A stretch of 38,660 nucleotides of DNA from Nitrospinaceae bacterium UBA3496 (GTDB taxonomy: Bacteria > UBA8248). Shown one piece after another: positions 1 to 8,890 of the stretch. Location: contig DFQF01000003.1 of NCBI GenBank assembly GCA_002377645.1, forward strand, positions 20,225-58,884, read 5' to 3'. The translations under genes and the position numbers were made by a program. The notes beneath the pieces were generated by a model. That model worked only from the letters and a program-made list of their open reading frames with translations. It made no database searches and was not told where the DNA came from. Positions within the stretch are counted from its first letter, which is position 1. The number at the start of each line of letters is the position of its first letter.

Positions 1-1191
1 TTAAATTTTTTCTACTTCTAAACTTACTTTATTTGTTCTTGAAATTTCTCCTAGAGCTAATTCAATTTCTTCTATTACCCATTCGTCTTTTTCAACCGTT
101 AATCTGTCTTCTAGTGAAAATCTGATCCAATTCTCATTTTCTTTTTTTGCAATTTCAGCTATTGCCCAAGCAGAGTGGCCTCTGATTAAAGGATAACGAT
201 GACGTAAAGTTTTTCTTAGTATGTTCAAGTATTCTTTTTTTTGAGAGTTTCCCATAGCAATAAGGACATTTCTCAAAAAACCATCATATTTTGCGCGTAG
301 AATAGCAGTTCCTTGAAATTTTTCTCTAAAACTTTTTTCATCTAATTGTATGAGTTTTTCTAGATTTGTATCTTCTGTCTTGGGCCTTGGTAAAAACCTG
401 TTTTGTTGTGTTTCTGGAGCTTTTTCATTCCAAGGACATACAATCTGGCAAATGTCACAACCGAAAATATGATTTCCCATCATCGTACGTAAGTGTCTTG
501 GAATCGGACCACGCAATTCAATTGTTAAATATGAGATACATCGTCTAGCATCCACAATTTCGGGTGCAATAATGGCCTCAGTAGGACATTTTTCTATACA
601 TTCTACGCATGTTCCACAATGATTTTCTTTAAATGGATTGGAGTTCGGAATTTCTTTATTTAAAAGAAGTACTCCAAGAAAGAAATAACTACCGAGAACT
701 CTATTTAAAAGTAAAGAATTTTTTCCTTTCCATCCTAATCCAGCTTTGACGGCAAGATCTCTTTCAAGGATAGGTGCAGTATCAACGAAACTTCTGCCCT
801 CTATTGAGTTATCTGACTCTTTTAATTCTTTAAGTATTCTTAATAGTCTTTTTTTTATAAATTTATGGTAGTCACCACCTTGGGCATATTCGGCAATTTT
901 TCCATAATTACTGGAAGAAGAAAGTTTAGTGTTTTTTTTGTTAGACTTGTATTGTATTCCGACAACAAGGGCAGACTTTGTGTTTGGCCAGAGTTTCTCC
1001 AAATTAGAACGTAATTCTGAATTTTTCTTTAAATATTCCATTTCCCCCGCATAACCTTTGTTTATCCAAGACAAATAGCGTAGATGTTCCTTTTTTAATG
1101 AAATAGAAGCAATACCAGATATTTCAAATCCATGTTTTTTAGATAGAATCTGACATTTTTCATATAGTGATTTAGTTGTAATTTTAGTCAC
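1..1191 (-). CDS. queG: Epoxyqueuosine reductase QueG
   Basis: Reduces epoxyqueuosine to queuosine in the last step of tRNA wobble modification, using cobalamin and two [4Fe-4S] clusters in the cytoplasm. The 396-residue protein has the family layout: an N-terminal cobalamin-binding region with VDTAP (catalytic Asp about 137), ferredoxin-type cysteines at about 192, 195, 198 and 202, a second group at about 245, 248 and 252 followed by PWN, and a C-terminal HEAT-like part. The start is GTG with a GAGA-type ribosome site just upstream. The TAA stop occupies bases 1-3, so the gene is complete. It stands alone, divergent from the next gene. Family assignment is secure. Confidence 0.95.
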   Translation of the reverse strand: MTKITTKSLYEKCQILSKKHGFEISGIASISLKKEHLRYLSWINKGYAGEMEYLKKNSELRSNLEKLWPNTKSALVVGIQYKSNKKNTKLSSSSNYGKIAEYAQGGDYHKFIKKRLLRILKELKESDNSIEGRSFVDTAPILERDLAVKAGLGWKGKNSLLLNRVLGSYFFLGVLLLNKEIPNSNPFKENHCGTCVECIEKCPTEAIIAPEIVDARRCISYLTIELRGPIPRHLRTMMGNHIFGCDICQIVCPWNEKAPETQQNRFLPRPKTEDTNLEKLIQLDEKSFREKFQGTAILRAKYDGFLRNVLIAMGNSQKKEYLNILRKTLRHRYPLIRGHSAWAIAEIAKKENENWIRFSLEDRLTVEKDEWVIEEIELALGEISRTNKVSLEVEKI

Positions 1192-1343
1192 TTTTCTCTA
1201 CCAGTTTGAAAGTTAAATTAGTTCTTTTGTAAAAAAAGAGTAAAGAATAAAAAAAAGTTATTTCAAAGATATTGAATAGCGATGTATATTCTGTCAATAA
1301 GAAATTTATGCGCATATAATATTTTATCTGGTGGGCTTTTGAC

Positions 1344-2036
1344 TTGAATCTATTAAAGAATAAATCTTTTCTTCTTATAATTTTAATTTTAATAGTTGGA
1401 CTTCTCCTTCTTTTCAGAAATGAGTTCTATTCTCTCTGTATTTTTTTAATAGAGTTACAAGAGCATAAAGAAACTTTACGCGCGTGGATTTCATCTTACG
1501 GATTCTGGGGCCCATTTATTTTTATTGGGATTCAGATATCTCAAGTTATACTCTCTCCAGTACCTGGGGAATTGACTGGTTTGTTGGGAGGATATCTCTA
1601 TGGAGCTTGGTTATCTTCTATCTACAGCACTATTGGGCTTACAATTGGAAGTTGGATAGCTTTTATGCTAGGACGAATGCTCGGAAGAGCCTATATAAAA
1701 AAGGTAGTTTCTAAAAAGCTTTTACAAAAATTTGATTTTTTAACGACCAATAGAGGTTCTACTATAGTTTTTATTCTTTTTCTAATTCCTGGTTTTCCAA
1801 AAGATATTATGTGTTTTCTTCTTGGCCTTAGTCCAATTAATACAGTTACTTTTACTCTATTGGCTTTTATAGGAAGAATTCCCGGAACCGTTATGCTAAG
1901 TCTTCAAGGTGCGAGTTTTTATGATGAAGAATATACAGTTTTTATATCTTTAATAATTTTATCTGCAATTCTTATTTTAGTTATTTATATTTTTTCAGAT
2001 GCTATTCAAAATTTTCTTAAAAAAAAGGCTAAGTAA
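1344..2036 (+). CDS. TVP38/TMEM64 (VTT-domain) membrane protein
   Basis: A 230-residue polytopic inner-membrane protein of the TVP38/TMEM64 (SNARE-associated, DedA-like) family. Visible features are an N-terminal hydrophobic helix, the conserved PVPGELTGLLGGYLYG segment, a GxxxG-type membrane stretch (GSWIAFMLGRMLGR) and the C-terminal IPGFPKD motif that is characteristic of the family. It probably moves or scrambles small lipids or ions, but the substrate is unknown for most members. The start is TTG with a weak GGTGG upstream. Its 3' end overlaps the convergent AEC transporter by 8 bp, leaving no room for a separate terminator. Confidence 0.88.
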   Translation: MNLLKNKSFLLIILILIVGLLLLFRNEFYSLCIFLIELQEHKETLRAWISSYGFWGPFIFIGIQISQVILSPVPGELTGLLGGYLYGAWLSSIYSTIGLTIGSWIAFMLGRMLGRAYIKKVVSKKLLQKFDFLTTNRGSTIVFILFLIPGFPKDIMCFLLGLSPINTVTFTLLAFIGRIPGTVMLSLQGASFYDEEYTVFISLIILSAILILVIYIFSDAIQNFLKKKAK

Positions 2037-2916
2037 GACTTAAGTATAAAATTAATAATGGAGTCGTAATTAAGCTAAAAATCGTTCCAGTAAAGACAAT
2101 CGATGCAGCGATTCTTCCTTCTTCCGTATATCGTTCTGCGAAAACGTAATTTAGAACTGCAGGTGGGCTACACGAAACTAAAAAAATGCATGCTCTCAAT
2201 ATTTTATTCATTGAGAAAAATTCTGTCAGGAAGAATGCCGTAGCAAATCCTATTGTGAATCTAAGAAACGAAACTAATAGACTAATTTTAACGTCCGAGA
2301 TTCTTATATCACGAAGTCTATATCCTAAAGCAAAAAGTTCAAGAGGAAACATGCCACGGCCAGTCATTTGTGCAAATTTTTCAATAAATATGGGAACTGG
2401 GAATTTGAAAATTGCAATGAAGATTCCAAGTATAGAAGCATATAAAACAGGCATTTTAAAAGGTTCTTTTAAATTTGATCTTCCTCCATAGATAATAATG
2501 CCAATGGTAAAAGTTACAAAAATCTGTGGAATTGATAAAAGGACAACTTGAGAAAGCCCTTCTTCTCCAAAAGCTAAAAAGGCAAGAGGAAATGGCAGAG
2601 AAACTGAATTCATAATCATTATTGTAGGGACGAAAACAGAACTTTTTATTTTTAGAATTCTTTTTAATAATGCGGCTATAAATCCTGGTATTAAAAGGAT
2701 AGAAAGAGAAAAAAAGCATATTGCGAAGATGTTTTGAATATCAAGGTTTTGAGTGGAAAGAGTATGAAAAATTAAAGCTGGCGCTAAAAGAAATAAAACG
2801 ATATCCGTTAGTGTTTTAGGGTTAATCTTTTTTTTAGCACCGTACAAAAAACCTATTGCAAGCAGAATAATAACTGGCAAGGTAACGTTTAAAATGTATA
2901 GGAAGTTTTTCACCAT
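2029..2916 (-). CDS. AEC-family transporter (auxin efflux carrier-like)
   Basis: A 295-residue integral membrane protein with about nine or ten hydrophobic segments and the AEC family pattern. The N terminus has VTLPVIILLAIGFLYG followed by a KKINPKTLTD loop and an LLAPALIFHTL helix. The C-terminal half has the SCSPPAVLNYVFAERY segment typical of bacterial AEC permeases. Members export or take up small organic anions such as malate or malonate, and the substrate cannot be told from the sequence. It is a single gene, convergent with the TVP38-like gene and divergent from the VOC gene. Confidence 0.9.
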   Translation of the reverse strand: MVKNFLYILNVTLPVIILLAIGFLYGAKKKINPKTLTDIVLFLLAPALIFHTLSTQNLDIQNIFAICFFSLSILLIPGFIAALLKRILKIKSSVFVPTIMIMNSVSLPFPLAFLAFGEEGLSQVVLLSIPQIFVTFTIGIIIYGGRSNLKEPFKMPVLYASILGIFIAIFKFPVPIFIEKFAQMTGRGMFPLELFALGYRLRDIRISDVKISLLVSFLRFTIGFATAFFLTEFFSMNKILRACIFLVSCSPPAVLNYVFAERYTEEGRIAASIVFTGTIFSLITTPLLILYLSLT

Positions 2917-3037
2917 TCATCACTTTTTAATAAAATTTGAATTAATTTCTACTGATTAAGAGTATCTATAGTGAATATTTTCATAATTTAGAACAGAATT
3001 AAATTTATATTTCATTTTTTTTTATTTGGAGACTCTT

Positions 3038-3460
3038 ATGCTTGAAATAGATCATATTGGGTATGCTGTAAACAATGCAGATGAAAAAAAAACGTTGATG
3101 AATGATTTGCTTGGTTTTGATTTCCTTGAAAGAATTGTTTATGAAAGAGAAGAAGGAACATCAAAACTGGATTTTTATGAGACAAAAAATGGAGTAATTG
3201 AACTCGTAGAAGTAGATAATCCAAAGGCATCAATTAATGAATTTATCAGAAGTAGTGGAGAAGGCTTTCATCATATTTGTTTTAAAGTTGAAAATATTCG
3301 ATCTACAATTGCAGAATGGAAATCGAAGGGAGTTAAATTTTCAGTTGAACCTCCAAGATATGGTTCTCGCGGAGGTTTTATCACCTTCACTGAAAAGGAA
3401 ACTACTGGTGGATTAGCTATTGAGTTAATTGAATATAAAAAGAATGATTCTAATTCATAA
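3038..3460 (+). CDS. VOC-family protein, methylmalonyl-CoA epimerase-like
   Basis: A small protein (140 residues) of the vicinal oxygen chelate fold. It opens with LEIDHIGYAV (metal-ligand His in DHIG), has FHHICFKVENI in the second half-repeat, and ends with IELIEY (metal-ligand Glu). This pattern is closest to methylmalonyl-CoA epimerase and related glyoxalase-fold enzymes, but no mutase or carboxylase gene lies nearby to confirm that role. I place the start at the ATG at 3038 because a TTGGAG ribosome site ends 6 nt before it. A longer version starting at the upstream TTG (3026) would use the ribosome site itself as coding sequence. Confidence 0.82.
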   Translation: MLEIDHIGYAVNNADEKKTLMNDLLGFDFLERIVYEREEGTSKLDFYETKNGVIELVEVDNPKASINEFIRSSGEGFHHICFKVENIRSTIAEWKSKGVKFSVEPPRYGSRGGFITFTEKETTGGLAIELIEYKKNDSNS

Positions 3461-3469
3461 GTTTAATTT

Positions 3470-4456
3470 TTAAAAGAAATCCTTAATTTTTTGAAGAGAT
3501 GCTGGGATATCTATATCCCAATGTTTGTTGGAACCTGCCCCAGTGTGTGGGAGTAAAACTACATTATCTAAATTTATTAAAGGACTAGAACTAGGCAAAG
3601 GTTCTATCTCGTAAACGTCTAATCCGGCCATTTTAATTTCTTTTGTCCTAAGTGCTTCAATAAGTTCAGATTCTTGTACTAAACCGCCTCGACCAACATT
3701 AATTAAGGTTGCACTTCTTTTCATAAGGCCAAATTCTTTTTTCCCTATTAAACCTTCTGTTTCTTCTGTGTGTGGGACTACTAAAACTAAATAATCTACT
3801 TTTTGTATTAGTTCATTGAATGAAGAAAAAGAAGCAGAATAAAGGGTTTCAGTTTCAGGAGTGTGTCTTGTTCTTTGAAAGTAAGAAATTTCCATACCGA
3901 AAGAGTGGCATCTTTTGGCTATTTCCATTCCAATATCACCAAGACCAACAATTCCAACACTGGAACCATAGACTTCTGAAATTCCTGGTAATTCTGGCCA
4001 ATTTGGTTGAATATTCCATTGGCTAGTTTTAATTGGTTGGATCTTTTTATCTAAATAGACAGCATTTTTTACGCTTGTATGGCCAGGAATTAATTTCCTT
4101 GCGCAAGCTATAATTAATGCGAGCGCTTGTTCTGCTACTGTTACATTTCTAAGAAGTGTCTGGGTTGAAATGGTTACATTTTTTTCACGAGCGGCATCTA
4201 TATCAATGTTTTTACAGTTCAATCCATGTTTTTGTATAAATTTTAGAGATTTAGAATTTGATATTACTTGATGAGAAATGTTTGCTTGATAGCATAATAT
4301 AGCGTCTACATTTTCGGCCAGTTTAATTAAAGAATCCTCATCCTCAGTTTCAGGATAAGAAATTTCAAAAAAATTTTCATCAATCCTATCAAGGACTCTT
4401 GGTAAGAATTTTCCCGATGCACTGTCAGCAATTAATAATTTGGGTTTTGAATGCAT
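3470..4456 (-). CDS. D-isomer-specific 2-hydroxyacid dehydrogenase
   Basis: An NAD(P)-dependent oxidoreductase of 328 residues. The nucleotide-binding motif VGIVGLGDIGMEIAKR lies mid-protein. It is followed by the family signature LVLVVPHTEETEGLIG, INVGRGGLVQESELIEAL (catalytic Arg region) and AGLDVYEIEPLP, with the catalytic His in LLPHTGAG. It resembles phosphoglycerate or glyoxylate/hydroxypyruvate reductase-like members, and the exact substrate is not clear. The ATG is preceded by AGGAG at a 5-nt spacing. It is transcribed alone, convergent with the VOC gene by 10 bp. Confidence 0.88.
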   Translation of the reverse strand: MHSKPKLLIADSASGKFLPRVLDRIDENFFEISYPETEDEDSLIKLAENVDAILCYQANISHQVISNSKSLKFIQKHGLNCKNIDIDAAREKNVTISTQTLLRNVTVAEQALALIIACARKLIPGHTSVKNAVYLDKKIQPIKTSQWNIQPNWPELPGISEVYGSSVGIVGLGDIGMEIAKRCHSFGMEISYFQRTRHTPETETLYSASFSSFNELIQKVDYLVLVVPHTEETEGLIGKKEFGLMKRSATLINVGRGGLVQESELIEALRTKEIKMAGLDVYEIEPLPSSSPLINLDNVVLLPHTGAGSNKHWDIDIPASLQKIKDFF

Positions 4457-4509
4457 TCTTGCTCCTGTATAAAGGATCCTAATATTTTTTTAAAATTACA
4501 GGAATGACA

Positions 4510-5022
4510 ATGAACTCTATCTTTTTGACATTTAAGAATCAATTTATAAAGTTCATTTGTCTATTTTATTTAGTTTTTCTAGTTTCTTGTGCGCATACAG
4601 ATTTGTATAGTCCTAGTTCTCCAAGTATTAACAGTCTAAGTAAAAGTTTGAGATTGTATGAAAAAACGATCTTTGCAAAAAAATATTTTTTCCTACTTGA
4701 AACCTTTTACCTGAAAGAACATTCAGAACAACTAAACAATACATATTCAAACAATATACGTAAATGGCTTGAAAAGAACGAAATAAGCAAATTCCTTATA
4801 AGTAGTTCTTCTGTGGAAAAAATCTTTTTTTGCTCTTTAGCTTATAGAAGAAAAAATACTTCTAATAGATTCTCTCCTCAGTTCATTGTTTACTATAATT
4901 TGCAATCAATACCTTGTATTTACGTTAATTCCAAAGATGCTTTGATATATCATTCTGGACAGATGGAATGGGGATATGAGCATAAGAAAAAACGTTGGAT
5001 TCACTTGCGTAAACTTGATTGA
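4510..5022 (+). CDS. Small putative lipoprotein, unknown function
   Basis: I do not recognise the family. The protein (170 residues) has a lysine-containing N terminus, a hydrophobic helix and a lipobox (FLVSC, followed by AHTD), so it should be lipidated and held at a membrane. The rest is Ser/Lys/Tyr-rich with no recognisable domain. Two in-frame ATGs occur at 4504 and 4510. The AGGA ribosome site at 4500-4503 touches the first and is 6 nt from the second, so I choose 4510. It ends with a normal TGA stop, useful evidence that UGA still terminates in this genome. Confidence 0.7.
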   Translation: MNSIFLTFKNQFIKFICLFYLVFLVSCAHTDLYSPSSPSINSLSKSLRLYEKTIFAKKYFFLLETFYLKEHSEQLNNTYSNNIRKWLEKNEISKFLISSSSVEKIFFCSLAYRRKNTSNRFSPQFIVYYNLQSIPCIYVNSKDALIYHSGQMEWGYEHKKKRWIHLRKLD

Positions 5023-5030
5023 AATTAATC

Positions 5031-6494
5031 TTATTTGGAGAGTTGTTCTTCCAAAATCTTTTGTAATGTTTTTGGATTAGCTTTTCCCTGAGTTTCCTTC
5101 ATTACTTGACCAACGAAGAAACCTAATAGTTTATGTTTTCCGCCTTTATATTCTCGAACTTCATCAGTGTTTTCATTTAGTATTTTAGTAACAATTTCTT
5201 CTAATGAATCTAAATCTGAAATTTGTCTTAATCCCTTTTCCTCAACAATTTTTTGCGCATTCTTCCCTGATTTTGCCATTTCTGAAAAAACTTCTTTAGC
5301 AATTTTTCCGCTTATTGTTCCGTCTATAATAAGAGCAATCATTTCTGCTAAATAATCAGGTGTGATTGGACATTCTTCAATTGAGATCTTTCTTTCGTTT
5401 AATAGTCCAAGAATATCCCCCATTATCCAATTGCTAGCTAATTTAACATCCTTAAGTTCAAAAGATTCAACTGTTTTTTCGAAGTAATCGGCAAGTGCAA
5501 TCTCTGAAGTTAAAACTTCCGAATCATAGTCAGGTAATTGGTAATTATTTACAAATCGTTCTCTTTTTGCGTCAGGTAACTCTGGTAAAGTTTTTTTAAT
5601 TTCTTCGATCCATCCTTGATCTATTTCTAAGGGAACTAAGTCCGGGTCAGGAAAATAACGATAGTCATGAGCGTACTCTTTAGTTCTCATATTTCTAGTG
5701 ACCCCAGAAGATTCATCCCAAAGTCTTGTCTCTTGTAAAATAACTTGGTTGTCATCTAGGAGTTCAGATTGTCTCAGTTCTTCGTATTCTAAGGCTTTCC
5801 TAAGACTTCTAAAAGAATTGACATTTTTAATTTCAACTTTAGATCCAAAAGATTTTTCACCTAAGTTTCGAATAGAAATATTTGCATCACATCTAAGGCT
5901 TCCTTCTTGCATATTTCCATCACAAATATCTAAATATCTTACCAAGGTTCTTAATTTTCTTGCATATAGCTCAGCATCTTCAGGACTACGGAGTTCTGGT
6001 TCAGATACGATTTCTAGAAGTGGCACTCCCGCACGATTAAAATCTACCAATGAGCCTACATTTTTCAATGATTCATCATCATGAATTAATTTTCCGGCAT
6101 CTTCTTCCATATGAATTCTGGTGAGTCTAATAATAATTTCTTCATTTTTTCTTGTTAGAAAGGAAATCTCTCCTCCTTCACAAATAGGACTTTCATATTG
6201 GCTAATTTGGTAACCCTTAGGTAGGTCTGGATAAAAGTAATGTTTTCTTGCAAATCTACAGTTTTCTGATATTTTTGCACCAACCGCTAAACCTAATTTA
6301 ATAGAACTTTCTACAACTTTTTTATTTAGTACAGGAAGAACACCGGGTAGTCCCAAATCTATGGTACAAGTGTGCTCATTTGGATTTGCTCCAAAGGATG
6401 CATCAGAACCACAAAAAATTTTACTTTTTGTTTTTAGTTGGGCATGTACTTCAAGGCCAATTACAGTTTCATATTTCAACGATTTTCCTTCCAT
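5031..6494 (-). CDS. gatB: Asp-tRNA(Asn)/Glu-tRNA(Gln) amidotransferase subunit B
   Basis: The tRNA-binding kinase subunit of the GatCAB amidotransferase, which converts misacylated Glu-tRNA(Gln) or Asp-tRNA(Asn) to the amidated form. The 487-residue length is normal. Hallmarks seen are the YETVIGLEVHAQL start, the HYFYPDLPKGYQISQYE segment, EDAGK, DFNRAGVPLLEIVSEPE, KVEIKNVNSF, YRYFPDPDL, and a C-terminal YqeY-like tail domain. It follows gatA by only 2 bp on the minus strand, so the two are co-translated. Confidence 0.97.
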   Translation of the reverse strand: MEGKSLKYETVIGLEVHAQLKTKSKIFCGSDASFGANPNEHTCTIDLGLPGVLPVLNKKVVESSIKLGLAVGAKISENCRFARKHYFYPDLPKGYQISQYESPICEGGEISFLTRKNEEIIIRLTRIHMEEDAGKLIHDDESLKNVGSLVDFNRAGVPLLEIVSEPELRSPEDAELYARKLRTLVRYLDICDGNMQEGSLRCDANISIRNLGEKSFGSKVEIKNVNSFRSLRKALEYEELRQSELLDDNQVILQETRLWDESSGVTRNMRTKEYAHDYRYFPDPDLVPLEIDQGWIEEIKKTLPELPDAKRERFVNNYQLPDYDSEVLTSEIALADYFEKTVESFELKDVKLASNWIMGDILGLLNERKISIEECPITPDYLAEMIALIIDGTISGKIAKEVFSEMAKSGKNAQKIVEEKGLRQISDLDSLEEIVTKILNENTDEVREYKGGKHKLLGFFVGQVMKETQGKANPKTLQKILEEQLSK

Positions 6495-6496
6495 AC

Positions 6497-7969
6497 CTAA
6501 AGAGAGCTAGTTTTTAAATAAAATTTTGTTTCTTTTTCAAAGGCATACGCACCTCTCAAAACCTCTTCTTCATCGAATGGCTTTCCAATGAGTTGAAGTC
6601 CGATTGGAAGTCCAGATGAAGTTGTTCCGTTTTGTATACTAATTCCAGGCAACCCAGCAATATTACAGGGTATGGTAAGAATATCTGAAAGGTACATACT
6701 TAGTGGGTCATTTAATTTTTCCCCTATCTTAAACGCCGGTGTTGGTGTAGTTGCTGATAAAATGAGATCTACTTTTTTGAACGCATCCTCAAAATCTTCA
6801 CAAACAAGAGTTCTCGTTTTTAAGGCTTTTGTATAATACGCATCGTAATATCCTGATGATAATGCGTAGGTCCCCAACATAATTCTTCTTTTTACTTCTT
6901 TTCCAAATCCGCTATCTCTACTTGCTGAGTACATGCCAAAAAGCGAGCCATATTCGGACTCACTTTCTTTCCTCATTCCATATCGGACTCCATCATAACG
7001 AGACAGATTACTGCTAGCTTCAGCAGGGGCTATAATATAATAAATAGGAAGAGCATATTTGGTATGTGGCAAAGAAATACGAATGATTTCCGCCCCAAGA
7101 GATTCCATAGTTTTAATCGCATCATTTGTTGCTTCTTTAATTTCTGGGTCCATTCCATCAATAAAATATTCATCCGGAATGCCTATTTTCAAATCTTTAA
7201 TTCCTCGGTCAATATTTTCGAGAAAATTAGGCACTCGTTTTTTTGATGAAGTGGAATCTTTTAAATCATGTCCAGAAATAGCAGATAAAATAATAGCGCA
7301 GTCTTCTACATTTCTCGTGAGTGGTCCGATTTGGTCTAATGAACTTGCAAATGCTATTAACCCGTATCTAGAAACTCTTCCGTAAGTAGGTTTCATTCCA
7401 ACTACTCCACAACAAGCTGCGGGTTGTCTGATAGAACCTCCTGTGTCAGATCCAAGAGATGCAACACAAGAATATGCTGCAACAGAAGCAGCAGAACCAC
7501 CACTACTTCCTCCAGGAACATGTTCTAAGTTCCAAGGGTTATGGGTAGGGCCAAATGCGCTATGCTCACATGATGAACCCATCGCAAATTCGTCCATATT
7601 TAATTTTCCTAGAATTACAGATCCTGCATTTTTAAGTTTTGTAACTACAGTAGCATCGTAGGGAGAGACAAAATTTTCTAAAATCTTTGAGCCTGCAGTT
7701 GTCTTTGTACCTTGCATACATAATAGATCTTTAATTGCGATTGGAATTCCTTGCAGGGGAGAAGAGACGTTATTTTCTTTAAACTTTTTGTCTGCTATTT
7801 GTGCCGTATTTATTGCATCATCTTCAAGTATAGATAAATAAGCATGCACTCTTTCATCTGTTTCTTTTATTCTTTCAAGATATGCCTTAGTTACCTCTTC
7901 TGAAGACAAAGAACGATTCTTTAATCTTTCGCTTAATTCTAAAATAGAAAATGATAAAAGCTCTTGCAT
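6497..7969 (-). CDS. gatA: Asp-tRNA(Asn)/Glu-tRNA(Gln) amidotransferase subunit A
   Basis: The glutaminase subunit of GatCAB, which releases ammonia from glutamine. The 490-residue protein has the amidase Ser-cisSer-Lys triad: Lys about 80 in GIPIAIKD, the cis-Ser about 155 in GGSSGGSA, and the nucleophile Ser about 179 in [11 protein letters not shown]. It sits directly upstream of gatB. The small gatC gene that usually precedes gatA is absent here: a methyltransferase gene lies 33 bp upstream instead, so gatC must be elsewhere. Confidence 0.97.
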   Translation of the reverse strand: MQELLSFSILELSERLKNRSLSSEEVTKAYLERIKETDERVHAYLSILEDDAINTAQIADKKFKENNVSSPLQGIPIAIKDLLCMQGTKTTAGSKILENFVSPYDATVVTKLKNAGSVILGKLNMDEFAMGSSCEHSAFGPTHNPWNLEHVPGGSSGGSAASVAAYSCVASLGSDTGGSIRQPAACCGVVGMKPTYGRVSRYGLIAFASSLDQIGPLTRNVEDCAIILSAISGHDLKDSTSSKKRVPNFLENIDRGIKDLKIGIPDEYFIDGMDPEIKEATNDAIKTMESLGAEIIRISLPHTKYALPIYYIIAPAEASSNLSRYDGVRYGMRKESESEYGSLFGMYSASRDSGFGKEVKRRIMLGTYALSSGYYDAYYTKALKTRTLVCEDFEDAFKKVDLILSATTPTPAFKIGEKLNDPLSMYLSDILTIPCNIAGLPGISIQNGTTSSGLPIGLQLIGKPFDEEEVLRGAYAFEKETKFYLKTSSL

Positions 7970-8002
7970 GAAGGTTCCATTTATTTTTTTAAATTTAGAA
8001 AT

Positions 8003-8752
8003 TTATTTTTTCTGCATTAAAAAGGTAACATATTCTAGGGATTCTTTACCGCCTCCACTATGATACATTTCTAATTCTTTTTTCCATTCATCAAAGTATT
8101 TTTTTTCGATAAGAGAAATATTTCTTTCGCTCTTTATATCTAAAAGAGTTAAAGCTTGAGATGAATAAAATATCTCCCAACTTTTTTTATCTTCAATAAA
8201 AGTTTTTTTTACAGAAAATCCTAGTCCTTCGTAGCATTTTATAGACTCTTCTATAGTTTTTAATTCTATATTTTTATTAAGATTTTTAATCCAATTTCTG
8301 AGTTCTTCTTTTAAATTGAACTCCTTCTCATCTCTAATAACGGTTTTAGAAATTGAAATCCAACCATTTAGAACTGTAAAAGGAGCGACTTTTACTAGAT
8401 ATTTGTCAGTTTCGCAAGGAAATGGTGGAGAAAGATAAATTGCAAGATTAAAAAATTTTTCATCAAAAGGTAAATTATTAATATCTGATTCGATAAAATT
8501 CACTTGATGAGTGACATCTTCAAAAAGTGCGCGACGTTTAGCATCTTGTAAGAAGATCGTTCTATTTTCAGTCCCTGTTAATTGTGAGTGAAAAAAATGA
8601 GCTAGTAAAATCGAAACTGCTCCCTTCCCACAGTCTATTTCGAGAATTTCACTTTTGTTGTTTAGTTGGCAATGATTACCAATTTTTTGTAATGTTTTTG
8701 AAGAGATAGGAGAGAGAAATTGGTTATTTTTGAATCGATCAAAGACGTCCAT
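8003..8752 (-). CDS. Class I SAM-dependent methyltransferase
   Basis: A 249-residue protein with a Rossmann-type SAM-binding motif I (ILEIDCGKGAVSILLA), a motif II-like region (VNFIESDINNLPFDEKFFNLAIYL) and no other recognisable domain. It resembles ubiE/arsM-type small-molecule methyltransferases in layout, but the substrate cannot be named. Motif I has Cys in a position more often Gly (DCGKG rather than DxGxG). It lies in the minus-strand run between the 35-codon ORF and gatA. Confidence 0.72.
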   Translation of the reverse strand: MDVFDRFKNNQFLSPISSKTLQKIGNHCQLNNKSEILEIDCGKGAVSILLAHFFHSQLTGTENRTIFLQDAKRRALFEDVTHQVNFIESDINNLPFDEKFFNLAIYLSPPFPCETDKYLVKVAPFTVLNGWISISKTVIRDEKEFNLKEELRNWIKNLNKNIELKTIEESIKCYEGLGFSVKKTFIEDKKSWEIFYSSQALTLLDIKSERNISLIEKKYFDEWKKELEMYHSGGGKESLEYVTFLMQKK

Positions 8753-8782
8753 AATTTTTTTTAAACTTTTTCAATTTTAATT

Positions 8783-8890
8783 CTAAAAGAGGGACATTCC
8801 TATCATATCTAGCATTAATTCTATTGAACTTAACCCTAAAACCAATAAAATAATAAAAGCCAGTAATGCAAAGAGGTTTCTATAAATCAT
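8783..8890 (-). CDS. 35-residue single-pass membrane micro-ORF, coupled to the cyclase gene
   Basis: A short reading frame fills the gap between the diadenylate cyclase gene and the methyltransferase. Its ATG overlaps the cyclase stop in an ATGA arrangement (8887-8890), the usual sign of translational coupling. The predicted peptide has a short basic start (MIYRN), about 15 hydrophobic residues (LFALLAFIILLVLGL), then an acidic, Met-rich tail (SSIELMLDMIGMSLF), consistent with a small inner-membrane protein. I do not recognise a family. Its length makes a chance ORF possible. The exact overlap and membrane-like composition are what support it. Confidence 0.45.
   Translation of the reverse strand: MIYRNLFALLAFIILLVLGLSSIELMLDMIGMSLF

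Noticed and set aside
5020..8889. A reassigned genetic code with UGA as Trp or another amino acid
   Set aside because: UGA ends the lipoprotein gene (5020-5022) and the cyclase gene (8887-8889) as a normal stop, and the conserved-position reading needs Sec only at three sites.
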